A stretch of 64,000 bases of DNA from Propionimicrobium sp. PCR01-08-3 (GTDB lineage Bacteria > Actinomycetota > Actinomycetes > Propionibacteriales > Propionibacteriaceae), in the NCBI RefSeq assembly GCF_030286045.1, contig NZ_CP127390.1, positions 2,001,482 to 2,065,481 on the forward strand, read 5' to 3'. The notes below the pieces were generated by a model. It did not search any database. It saw only the letters and a list, made by a program, of their open reading frames with translations, and was not told where the DNA came from. Each line of letters starts with the position of its first letter. Positions within the stretch are counted from its first letter, which is position 1. The position numbers were made by a program, and so were the translations under genes. Below are positions 27,774 through 36,138 of this stretch, piece after piece.

Positions 27774-27805
27774 ACGGATCATACTCCATTTGGAGCGTGG
27801 TCCGT
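27774..27805. promoter_or_regulatory. 32-bp imperfect dyad, TetR-type operator
   Basis: The left arm ACGGATCATACTCCA (27774-27788) and the right arm TGGAGCGTGGTCCGT (27791-27805) match at 12 of 15 positions as inverted repeats around a TT centre; the inner CTCCATTTGGAG is perfect. It lies in the 203-bp gap between ohyA and the TetR gene. Size and place fit a TetR operator acting on both promoters. Confidence 0.72.
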
Positions 27806-27871
27806 AATGCTAGAGTTTCCATCACGGGAATTGATCAGGCAGAGCTACTACCACGGTGTGAGGTGACGACG

Positions 27872-28507
27872 ATGGACGACCGACGGCCAACCGCCGCCAA
27901 ACCGTCGCTGCGCGAGCGCAAGAAAATCGACAAGCGCGGGCGAATCCTTGCGGCCGCCACCGAATTATTTGCCGAGAAGGGCTATAGCGCCGTCACCACC
28001 GCCGAAATCGCTTCAGCCGCCGATGTCGGGGTCGGCACCTTGTTCAGATATGCGGGCTCGAAGGCAGAACTCCTGGTGAGTGTGATGAATCAGCGGTTCA
28101 GCGACGGCATCGAGGCGGGGCTTTCTGAGGCAGCCGAAGGCCGAACGATCCAGGAGTCGGTTCTCGCCATCTTGCACCCGCTGGCCGAGGCCTCTATGGC
28201 TCACCCGGAGAACATGATCGCTTATGAACGCGAAGCTCTGTTCGGCAGCGAGGAGCGCCGCAAACAAGCCACGGACAGCGTGTCTCAGGTAGAGCAGGCG
28301 ATCCTCGAAGTGCTACGCCTGCACAATGCGACTCCACGCAATCTGGCCACCAAGCTTGAGGACATCGCACACACCATTTATGCCGTGCTCTATCTCGACA
28401 TTGTCAAGGTCGGCGCCGGGCGGGCTCAGGTCGATGATCTGCCGAACCAGATCCGGACATCGGTGAACTACCTGGTGGAAGCTCTGATCGAGAATCGACA
28501 AGCCTGA
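27872..28507 (+). CDS. TetR-family transcriptional regulator
   Basis: A 211-residue TetR regulator. The N-terminal helix-turn-helix reads RILAAATELFAEKGYSAVTT, then AEIASAADVGVGTLFRYAGS and KAELLVSVM, a canonical TetR_N domain at residues about 20-70. The C-terminal half is an all-helical ligand domain with no assigned subfamily. ATG 27872 is chosen because GTGAGGTG lies at normal spacing upstream; an in-frame start at 27797 would put the gene start inside the operator region. Divergence from ohyA suggests that it senses a fatty acid or acyl-CoA and represses ohyA. Confidence 0.92.
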   Translation: MDDRRPTAAKPSLRERKKIDKRGRILAAATELFAEKGYSAVTTAEIASAADVGVGTLFRYAGSKAELLVSVMNQRFSDGIEAGLSEAAEGRTIQESVLAILHPLAEASMAHPENMIAYEREALFGSEERRKQATDSVSQVEQAILEVLRLHNATPRNLATKLEDIAHTIYAVLYLDIVKVGAGRAQVDDLPNQIRTSVNYLVEALIENRQA

Positions 28508-28516
28508 GGCAGCGGA

Positions 28517-29194
28517 TCAGCGAAGCAGCGACACCCAGATCGCGTTGCTCGCCTCACGGCCCAGAACAACCGGTCCGGAGCTTCCTTTCGACCGAATTTC
28601 GATGCCACCGGAGAACGGCGCGCCTTCTTGAATCTCCAATTCGGTACCCACGCCGATCCGGTGATCTGCGAGGTACTTGAGAAACTCGGGATCGTCATCC
28701 GAGATGCGTTCAATCTTGGCGGGCGCGCGATGCGGAGCCTCCCCCATCGGGAAAGCATCCAGCTGATGAACCGCACCATCGGGCGCCGGAATCGGATCAC
28801 CGTGCGGGTCGCGAACCGGATGCTCGAGCAGTTCGTCGAGACGCTCGATCATCATGTCGGATACCGCATGCTCCATTTGCTCTGCCTCGTCGTGCACCTG
28901 ATCCCAGCGGTAGTGCAGTACCTGAACGAGGAAGGTCTCGATCAGCCGGTGCCTGCGAACCATGGCAAGTGCGTGGGCACGCCCTTCGGGGGTCAATTCG
29001 ACATCGCCATACCGAGCGTGCTTCACCAGGCCCTGATCGGCCAGTTTGCGTACCCCATCGGAGACTGTGGACACTTTGAGCTGCATCTTTTCGGCAATAT
29101 CGGTCGTTGTCACCGGGCCGTCGGTCCACTCCTGCAGGCCCCAGATCACCTTGAGATAGTTCTGGGTGCTGGCAGACAGAGCAGAAACCGACAT
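28517..29194 (-). CDS. mntR: DtxR-family manganese regulator (MntR-like)
   Basis: A 225-residue metal-dependent repressor. The N-terminal winged helix contains TQNYLKVIWGLQEWTDGPVT, then TTDIAEKMQLKVSTVSDGVR. The dimerisation and metal region has HRLIETFLVQVLHYRWDQVH and DEAEQMEHAVSDMMIERLDE, with the Glu, His and Cys/Met positions typical of DtxR/MntR ligands, and a C-terminal FeoA/SH3-like domain follows residue 150. It is divergent from the NRAMP gene with a strong dyad between the two, which favours Mn control over Fe. DtxR-family members cannot be fully told apart by sequence alone. Confidence 0.87.
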   Translation of the reverse strand: MSVSALSASTQNYLKVIWGLQEWTDGPVTTTDIAEKMQLKVSTVSDGVRKLADQGLVKHARYGDVELTPEGRAHALAMVRRHRLIETFLVQVLHYRWDQVHDEAEQMEHAVSDMMIERLDELLEHPVRDPHGDPIPAPDGAVHQLDAFPMGEAPHRAPAKIERISDDDPEFLKYLADHRIGVGTELEIQEGAPFSGGIEIRSKGSSGPVVLGREASNAIWVSLLR

Positions 29195-29270
29195 GCCTCG
29201 ATAGTACGTACTGCTCCAGCTTTTGCGTCACAGCACACCTGAGTCTGAGCGATTGAAATACCGAAACAAC

Positions 29271-29292
29271 AAAGTTTGGCGTGCCGAACTTT
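29271..29292. promoter_or_regulatory. 22-bp dyad, likely MntR operator
   Basis: AAAGTTTGGC (29271-29280), GT, then GCCGAACTTT (29283-29292): 9 of 10 positions pair as an inverted repeat. It ends 29 bp before the mntH start and 76 bp from the mntR start, a good place to repress mntH. DtxR-family proteins bind dyads of about this size. Confidence 0.72.
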
Positions 29293-29321
29293 TGGTATTA
29301 GCCTGATCAAAGGATGAAGGC

Positions 29322-30593
29322 ATGACGGGAGGCGCATCCATGACCACAACCCAGGTGACGCCGGGCGGGCCTGCGGTGCACCCCAAGCGACACCTCGCCT
29401 CACTTCTCGGGCCCGCCTTCGTCGCCGCCATCGCCTACGTCGATCCGGGAAATGTCGCTGCGAATCTGTCTGCGGGCGCCCAATACGGCTATCTGCTGGT
29501 GTGGGTCCTGGTTGCGGCCAACATCATGGCCGTCATCGTGCAATATCTGTCCGCCAAGCTGGGGCTGGCAACCGGACGCAGCCTGCCGCAACTTTTGGGC
29601 GACCGGCTGCCCCGCGTGGGGCGCTTGCTGTACTGGGCGCAGGCCGAGCTCGTCGCCGCAGCGACCGACCTCGCCGAGGTGATCGGCGGAGCGATCGCGC
29701 TATGGATTCTGTTCGGGATTCCGTTGCTGCCAGGCGGAATCATGATCGGTGTGGTCTCCATGGGGTTGCTCGCCGTGCAATCGCGTAACGGTCAGCGTCC
29801 CTTCGAATTCGTCATGATGGGTCTGCTGGTCATCATCACCATCGGGTTCGTCGGTGGTCTGTTCTTCAGCCACGTCGATTGGGGTGAGGCTGCCGCCGGT
29901 TTGGTGCCGAGGTTCCAGGGGTCCCAAACGGTCTTGCTGGCCGCCAGCATGCTGGGCGCCACCGTGATGCCGCACGCCATCTATCTGCATTCGTCGCTGG
30001 TCAAGGATCGTCACGGGGTCTCCAAAGATTCCGGACGCGTGCGCGATCTGTTGCGGGCGACCCGCGTCGACGTTCTGCTCGCGCTGTTCGTGGCCGGTGG
30101 CGTGAATATCGCCATGTTGCTGCTGGCCGCGGCCTCGCTGCCCGGCGTACCCGGCACGGAGACCATCGAAGGTGCCCATGCCGCCATTCAGGCTGCTCTG
30201 GGTCCGGTGGTCGGGGTCATCTTCGGCATCGGGTTGCTGGCATCCGGGCTTGCGTCCACATCTGCGGGTTGTTATGCGGGCGCGTCGATCATGGCCGGGC
30301 TGCTTCACATACGCATTCCGGTACTGGCCCGCAGAGCCATCACAATCATTCCGGCGCTTGTCATTCTGGCCGCAGGCATCAATCCCACCTGGGCCCTGGT
30401 ATTGAGCCAGGTGTTTTTGTCGATCGGTATCCCATTCGCGCTGATTCCGCTGGCCAAGCTCACCGGCAACAAGTCACTGATGGGCGGCTTCGTCAACAAG
30501 GTCCCGTTACGCGTCACCACCGCGATCGTGGTCATTGCGATCATCGCGCTCAATCTTGCCCTGCTGTATCTGACGTTCACCGGGCAAGGCTGA
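29322..30593 (+). CDS. mntH: NRAMP divalent metal transporter (Mn2+/proton)
   Basis: A 423-residue NRAMP importer. The helix 1 metal-binding motif is AIAYVDPGNVAANLSAGAQY, containing the DPGN signature. The helix 6 counterpart is SMLGATVMPHAIYLHSSLVK, containing the MPH motif. About eleven membrane segments are seen. Two good starts exist: ATG 29322 with AAAGGA seven bases upstream, and ATG 29340 with GGGAGG seven bases upstream; the annotated start could therefore be six residues too long. It is divergent from mntR and imports Mn2+ (possibly Fe2+) with protons. Confidence 0.95.
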   Translation: MTGGASMTTTQVTPGGPAVHPKRHLASLLGPAFVAAIAYVDPGNVAANLSAGAQYGYLLVWVLVAANIMAVIVQYLSAKLGLATGRSLPQLLGDRLPRVGRLLYWAQAELVAAATDLAEVIGGAIALWILFGIPLLPGGIMIGVVSMGLLAVQSRNGQRPFEFVMMGLLVIITIGFVGGLFFSHVDWGEAAAGLVPRFQGSQTVLLAASMLGATVMPHAIYLHSSLVKDRHGVSKDSGRVRDLLRATRVDVLLALFVAGGVNIAMLLLAAASLPGVPGTETIEGAHAAIQAALGPVVGVIFGIGLLASGLASTSAGCYAGASIMAGLLHIRIPVLARRAITIIPALVILAAGINPTWALVLSQVFLSIGIPFALIPLAKLTGNKSLMGGFVNKVPLRVTTAIVVIAIIALNLALLYLTFTGQG

Positions 30594-30605
30594 GACCTGG
30601 GTCCG

Positions 30606-30725
30606 GTTCCTCATCGGCGGCTTCGGCGACAAGCTCTCCTGCACATCACCACGGTGATTCTCGTCGCCGCGATCGTTGCGCTCAATCTTGGGCTGATCTA
30701 CCTGACGTTCACCGGACAAGCCTGA
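30606..30725 (+). pseudogene. Decayed second copy of the mntH 3' end
   Basis: Just after the mntH stop the DNA encodes, with one frame slip near 30637-30641, a weaker copy of the last 40 or so residues of MntH. The intact tail reads LMGGFVNKVPLRVTTAI and then ALNLALLYLTFTGQG; the copy reads LIGGFGDKLS, then HITTVILVAA and ALNLGLIYLTFTGQA, followed by its own TGA at 30723-30725. There is no start codon or room for the rest of a transporter. It looks like the remnant of a second mntH-type gene, or of recombination between two paralogues, now fused behind the intact copy. Confidence 0.85.
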
Positions 30726-30751
30726 TACTCCGCGTTCCGCCGATGGCGGGA

Positions 30752-31420
30752 TCAGCCGAACACCACTGCCAGATCGCTGGGCAGCGCGTCCAAGAAGATC
30801 AGCACGCCCGCGATGCCGATGATCCAGCTCAGCGCCGAACCTGTGCTCGTCTCGATCTTGCGTTGCCAGCGTTCGAAACGCTCGGTCATGCGCGAACGCA
30901 ACAGTGCCCAAGCAATGAAAAGCACGATCCCCGGCAGCACCATCACGATCACATACGCCCCGAGCAGTATCAGCCACGATGCCGCAGGCAGTCCGGCCGA
31001 CGTCATGATCGCGATGGCACCGAAGTACGGCACGGCCGTGTAGAACTCGAAAAGCCAGGTGTCCAGCCCCAAGATCACCATGGATCTCACGGTGAAAGAT
31101 CGTGGATGCTCAGGGCTGCGTCCCTCACGCGGTTTGGTGGGAATGAACCAACTCGCGATGAACAGCCCGACGCCGATCGTCCCTTGAATCCAGGCACCCA
31201 CGGTCGGATCGATGGCCGGGACCAGCGCCCCCAGCCCGAGCATCAGCACCACCCCGAGAAGGAAATAGCTAACCGCCACTGTCACGAGGTAGACGATCAG
31301 AAGCAAGCCCATTCGGCGTGGACGCGCGAGCAACAGATACAACGTGACCGCGATCAAGGCCGGACTGAGCATGTCGAGAACCGCCAGCCCGAGCACGGCC
31401 AGCACCGTCGTGATGGGCAT
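30752..31420 (-). CDS. GAP (Sap)-family membrane protein
   Basis: A 222-residue protein with six or so membrane helices (TTVLAVLGLAVLDMLSPALI, then GLLLIVYLVTVAVSYFLLGV). The pattern fits the GAP family (Sap, sulfolipid-1-addressing protein), known in mycobacteria for cell-surface lipid export and common in actinobacteria with unknown cargo. A central basic loop carries KPREGRSPEHPRSFTVRSM. ATG 31420 is chosen, with AAGGAG nine bases upstream; ATG 31426 lies only three bases from that site. It faces the mntH remnant and has no operon partner here. A role in lipid or small-molecule export is inferred. Confidence 0.72.
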   Translation of the reverse strand: MPITTVLAVLGLAVLDMLSPALIAVTLYLLLARPRRMGLLLIVYLVTVAVSYFLLGVVLMLGLGALVPAIDPTVGAWIQGTIGVGLFIASWFIPTKPREGRSPEHPRSFTVRSMVILGLDTWLFEFYTAVPYFGAIAIMTSAGLPAASWLILLGAYVIVMVLPGIVLFIAWALLRSRMTERFERWQRKIETSTGSALSWIIGIAGVLIFLDALPSDLAVVFG

Positions 31421-31760
31421 CGTCATCGTCTCCTTCAGATCGGCTCGTTCGTCGTCTTCCCAGGAGAAGTGCATCCACGATAGCAACGACCGGCCTCACT
31501 GAAGGCGCAGCCAATCAACTGGTCTACTCGTCAGACCGGCTTACGGGACGCAATCGTCACCGGTCCACGCTACGGACCCTCCGAAAGGTTCGCTGCATGA
31601 CGCCTTCAGGTCGTCTGGAGTTACTTCGCGCCTCGTGATATGCCTCAAGGGCCGGTTCATGAGCGTGCCCATACTGCTAGGGTCATATAGGAAGTTCCTG
31701 CTGGTCTTCCCGTGACGATCACCGGTGAAGGGCAGAAGAAGACCCTAGTGAGGGATGCAT
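31421..31760. other. Intergenic region before the Gfo/Idh/MocA gene
   Basis: About 340 bp without a credible gene, between two divergent genes. CTAGGGTC (31677-31684) and GACCCTAG (31741-31748) form an 8-bp inverted repeat 56 bp apart, the second copy just before the oxidoreductase ribosome-binding site. This could be a pair of operator halves or a leader structure; nothing else stands out. Confidence 0.5.
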
Positions 31761-32846
31761 ATGGCGACGTTGAGGACCGCTGTCATCGGAGGCGGAAAAG
31801 TAGGGCACTATCACGCGAAAGTGCTGCAAGACCTGGAGCACTCCGACTTCGTCGCAGTTGCCGGACGCAATCCCACCCACGTTCAGCCATTCGCCGATCA
31901 GTACGGAGTGAAGGCCTATACCGATGTCGCCCAGATGGTGCGCGAGCAGAACGTCGATGTGGTATGCGTCTGCACGCCGCATCCCGCGCATGCCGCGGTC
32001 GCGATTCCCGCCCTTGAAAATGGCGCGCACGTGCTGATCGAGAAGCCGTTGGCGTCCTCGCTCGCCGATTGCGAAGCGATTCTCGATGCGGCCGAGCAAA
32101 ACGGACGAAAGGTCGGCACCATCGTCCAGCGCCGCTACTATGAGCCCAGCCGGCGCATCCGCAAGGCCATCGATGACGGCAAGATCGGCACACCGATCCT
32201 CGGTCAGGTCACCATGCTGGGCTGGCGCGACCAGGCCTATTACGAGTCGGACGCCTGGCGTGGCACCTGGGACGGCGAGGGCGGCGGAGTGCTGGTGAAC
32301 CAGGCACCCCACCAGCTCGACCTGCTGCTGTGGTACATGGGCGAGGCCGAGGAGGTCTACGGCGTCTGGAAGAACTTCAACCACCCCTACATCGAGGTGG
32401 ACGACACCGCCGTCGCGACGGTCAAGTTCAAGAACGGTGGTCTCGGCACGATCCTGGTCTCCAACAGCCAAGACCCGGCGCTCTATGGCAAGGTGCACGT
32501 CCACGGTAGCAACGGAGCGTCGGTCGGCGTCCAAACCGACGGCGGCGCCATGTTCATCGCGGGTATGACCGAGATCACCGAAGCACCGTACAACGACCTG
32601 TGGTCCGTCGCCGGCGAAGAGGAGAAGCAGGCCGAGTACCGCAAACACGACGAGGAATCGTTCTTCACCGTCGACACCAATACCTACTACCACTCCTTGC
32701 AGATCGCGGACTTCTTGGACGCCGTCGCCACCGGACGCGAACCTGCCGTCGACGGGCTGGCCGGCCGCCGCACGGTCGAGCTGATCCAGGCGATCTACCG
32801 CAGCACCAAATCTGGCCTGCCGGTCAAGCTGCCGATTCACGAGTGA
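31761..32846 (+). CDS. Gfo/Idh/MocA-family oxidoreductase
   Basis: A 361-residue NAD(P)-dependent sugar or cyclitol dehydrogenase-like protein. The N-terminal Rossmann fold gives AVIGGGKVGHYHAKVLQ. The signature lysine motif is VLIEKPLASSLADC (residues about 91-104), and the C-terminal substrate domain has the typical GGGVLVNQAPHQLDLLLWYM, with the conserved histidine. ATG 31761 is six bases after GAGGG; the upstream ATG at 31755 touches that site. It stands alone, so its substrate (inositol, a keto-sugar or similar) cannot be given. Confidence 0.92.
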   Translation: MATLRTAVIGGGKVGHYHAKVLQDLEHSDFVAVAGRNPTHVQPFADQYGVKAYTDVAQMVREQNVDVVCVCTPHPAHAAVAIPALENGAHVLIEKPLASSLADCEAILDAAEQNGRKVGTIVQRRYYEPSRRIRKAIDDGKIGTPILGQVTMLGWRDQAYYESDAWRGTWDGEGGGVLVNQAPHQLDLLLWYMGEAEEVYGVWKNFNHPYIEVDDTAVATVKFKNGGLGTILVSNSQDPALYGKVHVHGSNGASVGVQTDGGAMFIAGMTEITEAPYNDLWSVAGEEEKQAEYRKHDEESFFTVDTNTYYHSLQIADFLDAVATGREPAVDGLAGRRTVELIQAIYRSTKSGLPVKLPIHE

Positions 32847-33036
32847 TGTGCGTTGTCCGGCCGCGCTGACGCAGGACACATGAGTCCACCGGTTCACGGA
32901 AGGCGGCGAGATGTTTCCATGTCCGGCTGCCGCAGTCACTTCTGTGATCTGTTGACCCGGCCAGATGGATGACCCGGATACCCTACGAAGCCTGCGTCAA
33001 ACGTGACAAGATGGCGCAAGCGACACAGGAGGAAGC

Positions 33037-34170
33037 ATGCCCACGAAGCAGAAGAAGATCGGAATCCTCACCGCCGGTGGAGACTGCCCTGGCCTCAACG
33101 CGGCGATCCGCGGCTTCGGCAAGGCCGCCATCCGTCAGCATGGCATGGAACTGATCGGCTTCAACGACGGCGTTCGTGGGCTGGCGGAGAATCGCCACGT
33201 GCCGCTGGATGGTCGAGCACTGTCAGGCATCCTCACCGTGGGCGGCACGATCCTCGGCACGAGCCGCGACAAGGTTGACCGCATGATCGTCGACGGCGAG
33301 ACTCGCGACATGGTGCCGACCATCGTCCAGAACTACGAAAAGCTCGGACTCGATGCGCTCGTGACGCTTGGCGGCGGGGGCACTGCACGCAATGCATACA
33401 AGCTTTCCAAGGCGGGCCTCAACGTTCTTCATCTGCCGAAGACCATCGACAATGACATCGTCGGCACCGACGACTCGTTCGGTTTCTCCACGGCGTTGGA
33501 GATCGCCACCGACGCGATTGACCGGCTGCATTCGACAGCGCACTCTCACCACCGCATCATCCTGGCCGAGATCATGGGTCATCGTGCCGGCTGGCTGGCA
33601 CTCGGCTCAGGCATCGCCGGCGGTGCCGACATCATCCTGCTCCCTGAAGTGCCCTATCACGTCGATGTGATAGTCAAGGCCGTCGAACAGCGACGCAAGG
33701 AGGGACTCAACTTCTCGGTGATAGCCGTCGCAGAGGGCGCGCGCAATCAAACCGACTCGATGGCGATGTCCGGAGCCCAGGCACTCGTCAATGAAGCCTC
33801 CAGTCCCGAGACGAAGGCCGCAGCGAAGAAGGCCAAACGCGACCTGGAACGTTCGATGCGTGATAACACCCTTAAGCTGGCAACCCAGTTGGAAGATGCC
33901 ACCGGTCTGGAGTCCCGGGTCACCATCCTCGGATATGTGCAGCGAGGTGGCACCCCATGTGCTCAAGATCGTCTGTTGGCCACCCGGCTCGGCACCAAGG
34001 GTGCCGAGCTCGTGGACGCAGGACAGTTCGGCATCATGGTGACCGCGAAAGGTACCGAGACCGGAACAATCCCTCTCAAAGAGGTCGCCGGCAAGGTGAA
34101 ATACGTCCCTTCGGATCACCCCTGGGTAAAGGCGGCCCGCGCAGTGGGCACCAGCCTCGGTGACGCCTAG
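33037..34170 (+). CDS. pfkA: 6-phosphofructokinase
   Basis: A 377-residue phosphofructokinase that makes fructose-1,6-bisphosphate in glycolysis. Motifs: [18 protein letters not shown] (residues about 9-26), GGGGTARNA (112-120), the catalytic [17 protein letters not shown] (134-150) and [12 protein letters not shown]. In the E. coli enzyme residues 103-104 are Asp-Gly and 124 is Gly. Here they are Gly-Gly and Lys. Lys at 124 is shared with PPi-dependent enzymes, while Gly at 104 favours ATP, so the phosphoryl donor cannot be fixed from sequence. AGGAGGAAGC precedes the ATG. The 3' end overlaps the convergent HAD gene by 4 bp. Confidence 0.94.
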   Translation: MPTKQKKIGILTAGGDCPGLNAAIRGFGKAAIRQHGMELIGFNDGVRGLAENRHVPLDGRALSGILTVGGTILGTSRDKVDRMIVDGETRDMVPTIVQNYEKLGLDALVTLGGGGTARNAYKLSKAGLNVLHLPKTIDNDIVGTDDSFGFSTALEIATDAIDRLHSTAHSHHRIILAEIMGHRAGWLALGSGIAGGADIILLPEVPYHVDVIVKAVEQRRKEGLNFSVIAVAEGARNQTDSMAMSGAQALVNEASSPETKAAAKKAKRDLERSMRDNTLKLATQLEDATGLESRVTILGYVQRGGTPCAQDRLLATRLGTKGAELVDAGQFGIMVTAKGTETGTIPLKEVAGKVKYVPSDHPWVKAARAVGTSLGDA

Positions 34171-34946
34171 CTGCGTTGTTCCCGGACCGCGTCCAAGGTA
34201 GCGACATTCACGAACTCAGGGACAGGCACCCTTGCCGAATTCGCTAGCACCGTCACCGGGCGTCCGGGCTCACCCAGATCGGATAGCACGAGACTCGCGC
34301 CAGTGAAGTCATCGTCTTTCGTGTACGAGGAGACGGTGACGATCGTGGCGATGTCGGCTGCTGTCGCCGCCTGGCAGCCGATGCCGCTGTCCTCAATCAC
34401 CACAGCATCTTGCGGCTCGAACTCCAGGGTATCCAGCGCATAGCGATAGATGTCGGACGCGGGCTTCTTATGCGGGACGATATCTCCGGCATAGACGTGC
34501 ACCTGCTCGGCCAAGTCGGCGCCCACAACTTGCTGCAGCACCGCAACCACTGACTCATGGGCCGACGTGGACGCGACGGCGACCTTCCATCCGGCCCGCA
34601 GGGCTTCTGCGATCAACCGTTTGACTCCTGGACGACCGGGCAGTGCGCCGCTCGCCACCAATTCCTTGTAACGCCGTGTCTTGACCTGGTGCCACCGCGC
34701 CAGCACCTGCCGCAATTCTTCGTCGTCCGCGGGGAGCCGCAGTCGCTCTCGGACGTCCGGGGTTACGACACTGGCCAGGCGTTCTTTGCCGCCGCCGATA
34801 TGCACGAGCTTCGCATACTCGTCGTCCGACCAGTGCAGCGGAATGCCGAGTTCGTCGAACATCTGGTTGAACGCGACCAGGTGACCATCTCGCTCGGTGT
34901 CGGCGAGCACCCCATCGCAATCGAAGATCAACAGCCCTTCGGACAT
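34167..34946 (-). CDS. HAD-superfamily phosphatase/phosphomutase (beta-PGM/CbbY-like)
   Basis: A 259-residue haloacid-dehalogenase-type enzyme. Motif I is [20 protein letters not shown] with the nucleophile Asp and the +2 Asp; motif II is [12 protein letters not shown]; the Lys of motif III lies in [12 protein letters not shown]; motif IV is [13 protein letters not shown]. The cap-bearing layout is that of the beta-phosphoglucomutase/CbbY group. GGGAGGGC lies just before two adjacent ATGs (34949 and 34946); both overlap the aldolase stop, so the two genes are translationally coupled. A role in sugar-phosphate turnover beside the aldolase is inferred. Confidence 0.88.
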   Translation of the reverse strand: MSEGLLIFDCDGVLADTERDGHLVAFNQMFDELGIPLHWSDDEYAKLVHIGGGKERLASVVTPDVRERLRLPADDEELRQVLARWHQVKTRRYKELVASGALPGRPGVKRLIAEALRAGWKVAVASTSAHESVVAVLQQVVGADLAEQVHVYAGDIVPHKKPASDIYRYALDTLEFEPQDAVVIEDSGIGCQAATAADIATIVTVSSYTKDDDFTGASLVLSDLGEPGRPVTVLANSARVPVPEFVNVATLDAVREQRS

Positions 34947-35803
34947 CATGCCCTCCCGGCAGATCCGAAGATCTCGAAGAAATGCGCTGCCATCGCGCCG
35001 ATATTCTCGTCCACATCGGCGAAGAACGTCGGAGGATCCCACTTCTGATCCCGTTCGGCGTCTTGCAGCGATGTCAATGCCGATTTCATGTAAGTCATCT
35101 TGAGCTCGGTAGAGATGTTTATCTTCGACACCCCCGCCTCGATGAACGACTTGAATTCTTGTTCGGTGAGACCTGATCCACCATGCAGGACGATCGGTTT
35201 ATCCGTGAGAGCACGGAATTCGCGCACCCGCTCCGGAAGCAGTTTCGGACGCCCGTGATAGACGCCGTGCGCCGTGCCCAATTGCGGGGCGATCAGGTCG
35301 ATTCCGCTTGTGCCTGCCGCTTTCACCACTGTCGCCGGATCATACGCGTGCGCGATGACGTCTGACCCGACTCCGTCTTCGGCGCCGACGATGTTCTCGA
35401 TCTCCGATTCGACGTCGAGGCCACGAGCGTGTGCCGATTCGGCCACCTCGCGGGATTCCTGAATGGCCTTCGTCAAGTCGCGATCCGAAGCGTCGAAGAG
35501 CACCGATGACCATCCGGCCTCGACGACATCGTCGATGACTCGCCGATCAGGGCAGTGATCCAAGTGCAGCGCGACCGGCACCGCAGAGTCGGCTATCGCT
35601 GCTTGATACATCGCGGTCAGCAGGCCCACGCCGACCGATTTCACGGTTTTGACCGATGCCTGCAGGATCACCGGAGACTTCGCCTGATTGGCCGCCGCGA
35701 CGATCGCGGTGAGGCTTAAGTTGTCCACCACATTGAAGGCAGGAACCGCGTAGCCGTCCCTCTGGGCTGCCTTCACCATGGCGAGAGTCGATGTTGACTT
35801 CAT
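34946..35803 (-). CDS. Class II fructose/tagatose-bisphosphate aldolase
   Basis: A 285-residue zinc-dependent ketose-bisphosphate aldolase. VALHLDHCPD holds the first zinc His and the catalytic Asp; ESEIENIVGAEDGVG is the Glu-rich loop; LGTAHGVYHG and IVLHGGSGL carry the other zinc histidines and the phosphate-binding glycines. The size is typical of the GatY/KbaY/IolJ-like short class II enzymes. ATG 35803 sits behind GGAAGGGG; an in-frame start at 35881 would add an odd Arg-rich leader. The HAD gene follows with overlap, and a GntR gene is divergent, suggesting inducible use of one sugar rather than housekeeping glycolysis. Confidence 0.9.
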   Translation of the reverse strand: MKSTSTLAMVKAAQRDGYAVPAFNVVDNLSLTAIVAAANQAKSPVILQASVKTVKSVGVGLLTAMYQAAIADSAVPVALHLDHCPDRRVIDDVVEAGWSSVLFDASDRDLTKAIQESREVAESAHARGLDVESEIENIVGAEDGVGSDVIAHAYDPATVVKAAGTSGIDLIAPQLGTAHGVYHGRPKLLPERVREFRALTDKPIVLHGGSGLTEQEFKSFIEAGVSKINISTELKMTYMKSALTSLQDAERDQKWDPPTFFADVDENIGAMAAHFFEIFGSAGRA

Positions 35804-36138
35804 TGTCACGTCCCCTTCCTGAAATTCCCAAGGTTGTACTCGGCTTAGGACGCTCCGGGTCGCCCTTTGCGCGTCTCGCAATGCGTTGGTTCTTCGTCGC
35901 GTCTTTATGAGGAGATTCCGATCCCGCTGACCGAAGCTCCTATACCTGACTATACAAGTATGGATCGTGATTATCCAGCGTGTCGACGGGCCGCTCGCTC
36001 CCGATCGGACTCACGCGGCGTCACGATTATGCCGGGTATCGTGTATGCCGTTGAAAGCCCACGCAGACGAGACATAAAGATGCGATCTGGTCTGCATGCT
36101 CGCAGCGATCCTGGAGCCAGCACGCATGGAGACCGATA
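35804..36138. other. Divergent promoter region, aldolase/GntR, with small dyad
   Basis: About 335 bp with no gene. ATACAAGTAT at 35952-35961 is a short inverted repeat (ATAC-AA-GTAT), with another TATAC at 35941-35945. The GntR protein encoded next door is the natural binder, but the site is short and only suggestive. Confidence 0.45.

Noticed and set aside
30269-31483. 404-codon plus-strand frame covering the mntH end and the GAP gene
   Set aside because: Runs out of frame through mntH and opposite a clear membrane protein; Gln/His/Arg-rich nonsense.
31719-32939. 406-codon minus-strand frame opposite the Gfo/Idh/MocA gene
   Set aside because: The plus-strand product has clear Rossmann and EKP motifs; the opposite frame is compositionally odd and has no ribosome-binding site of note.
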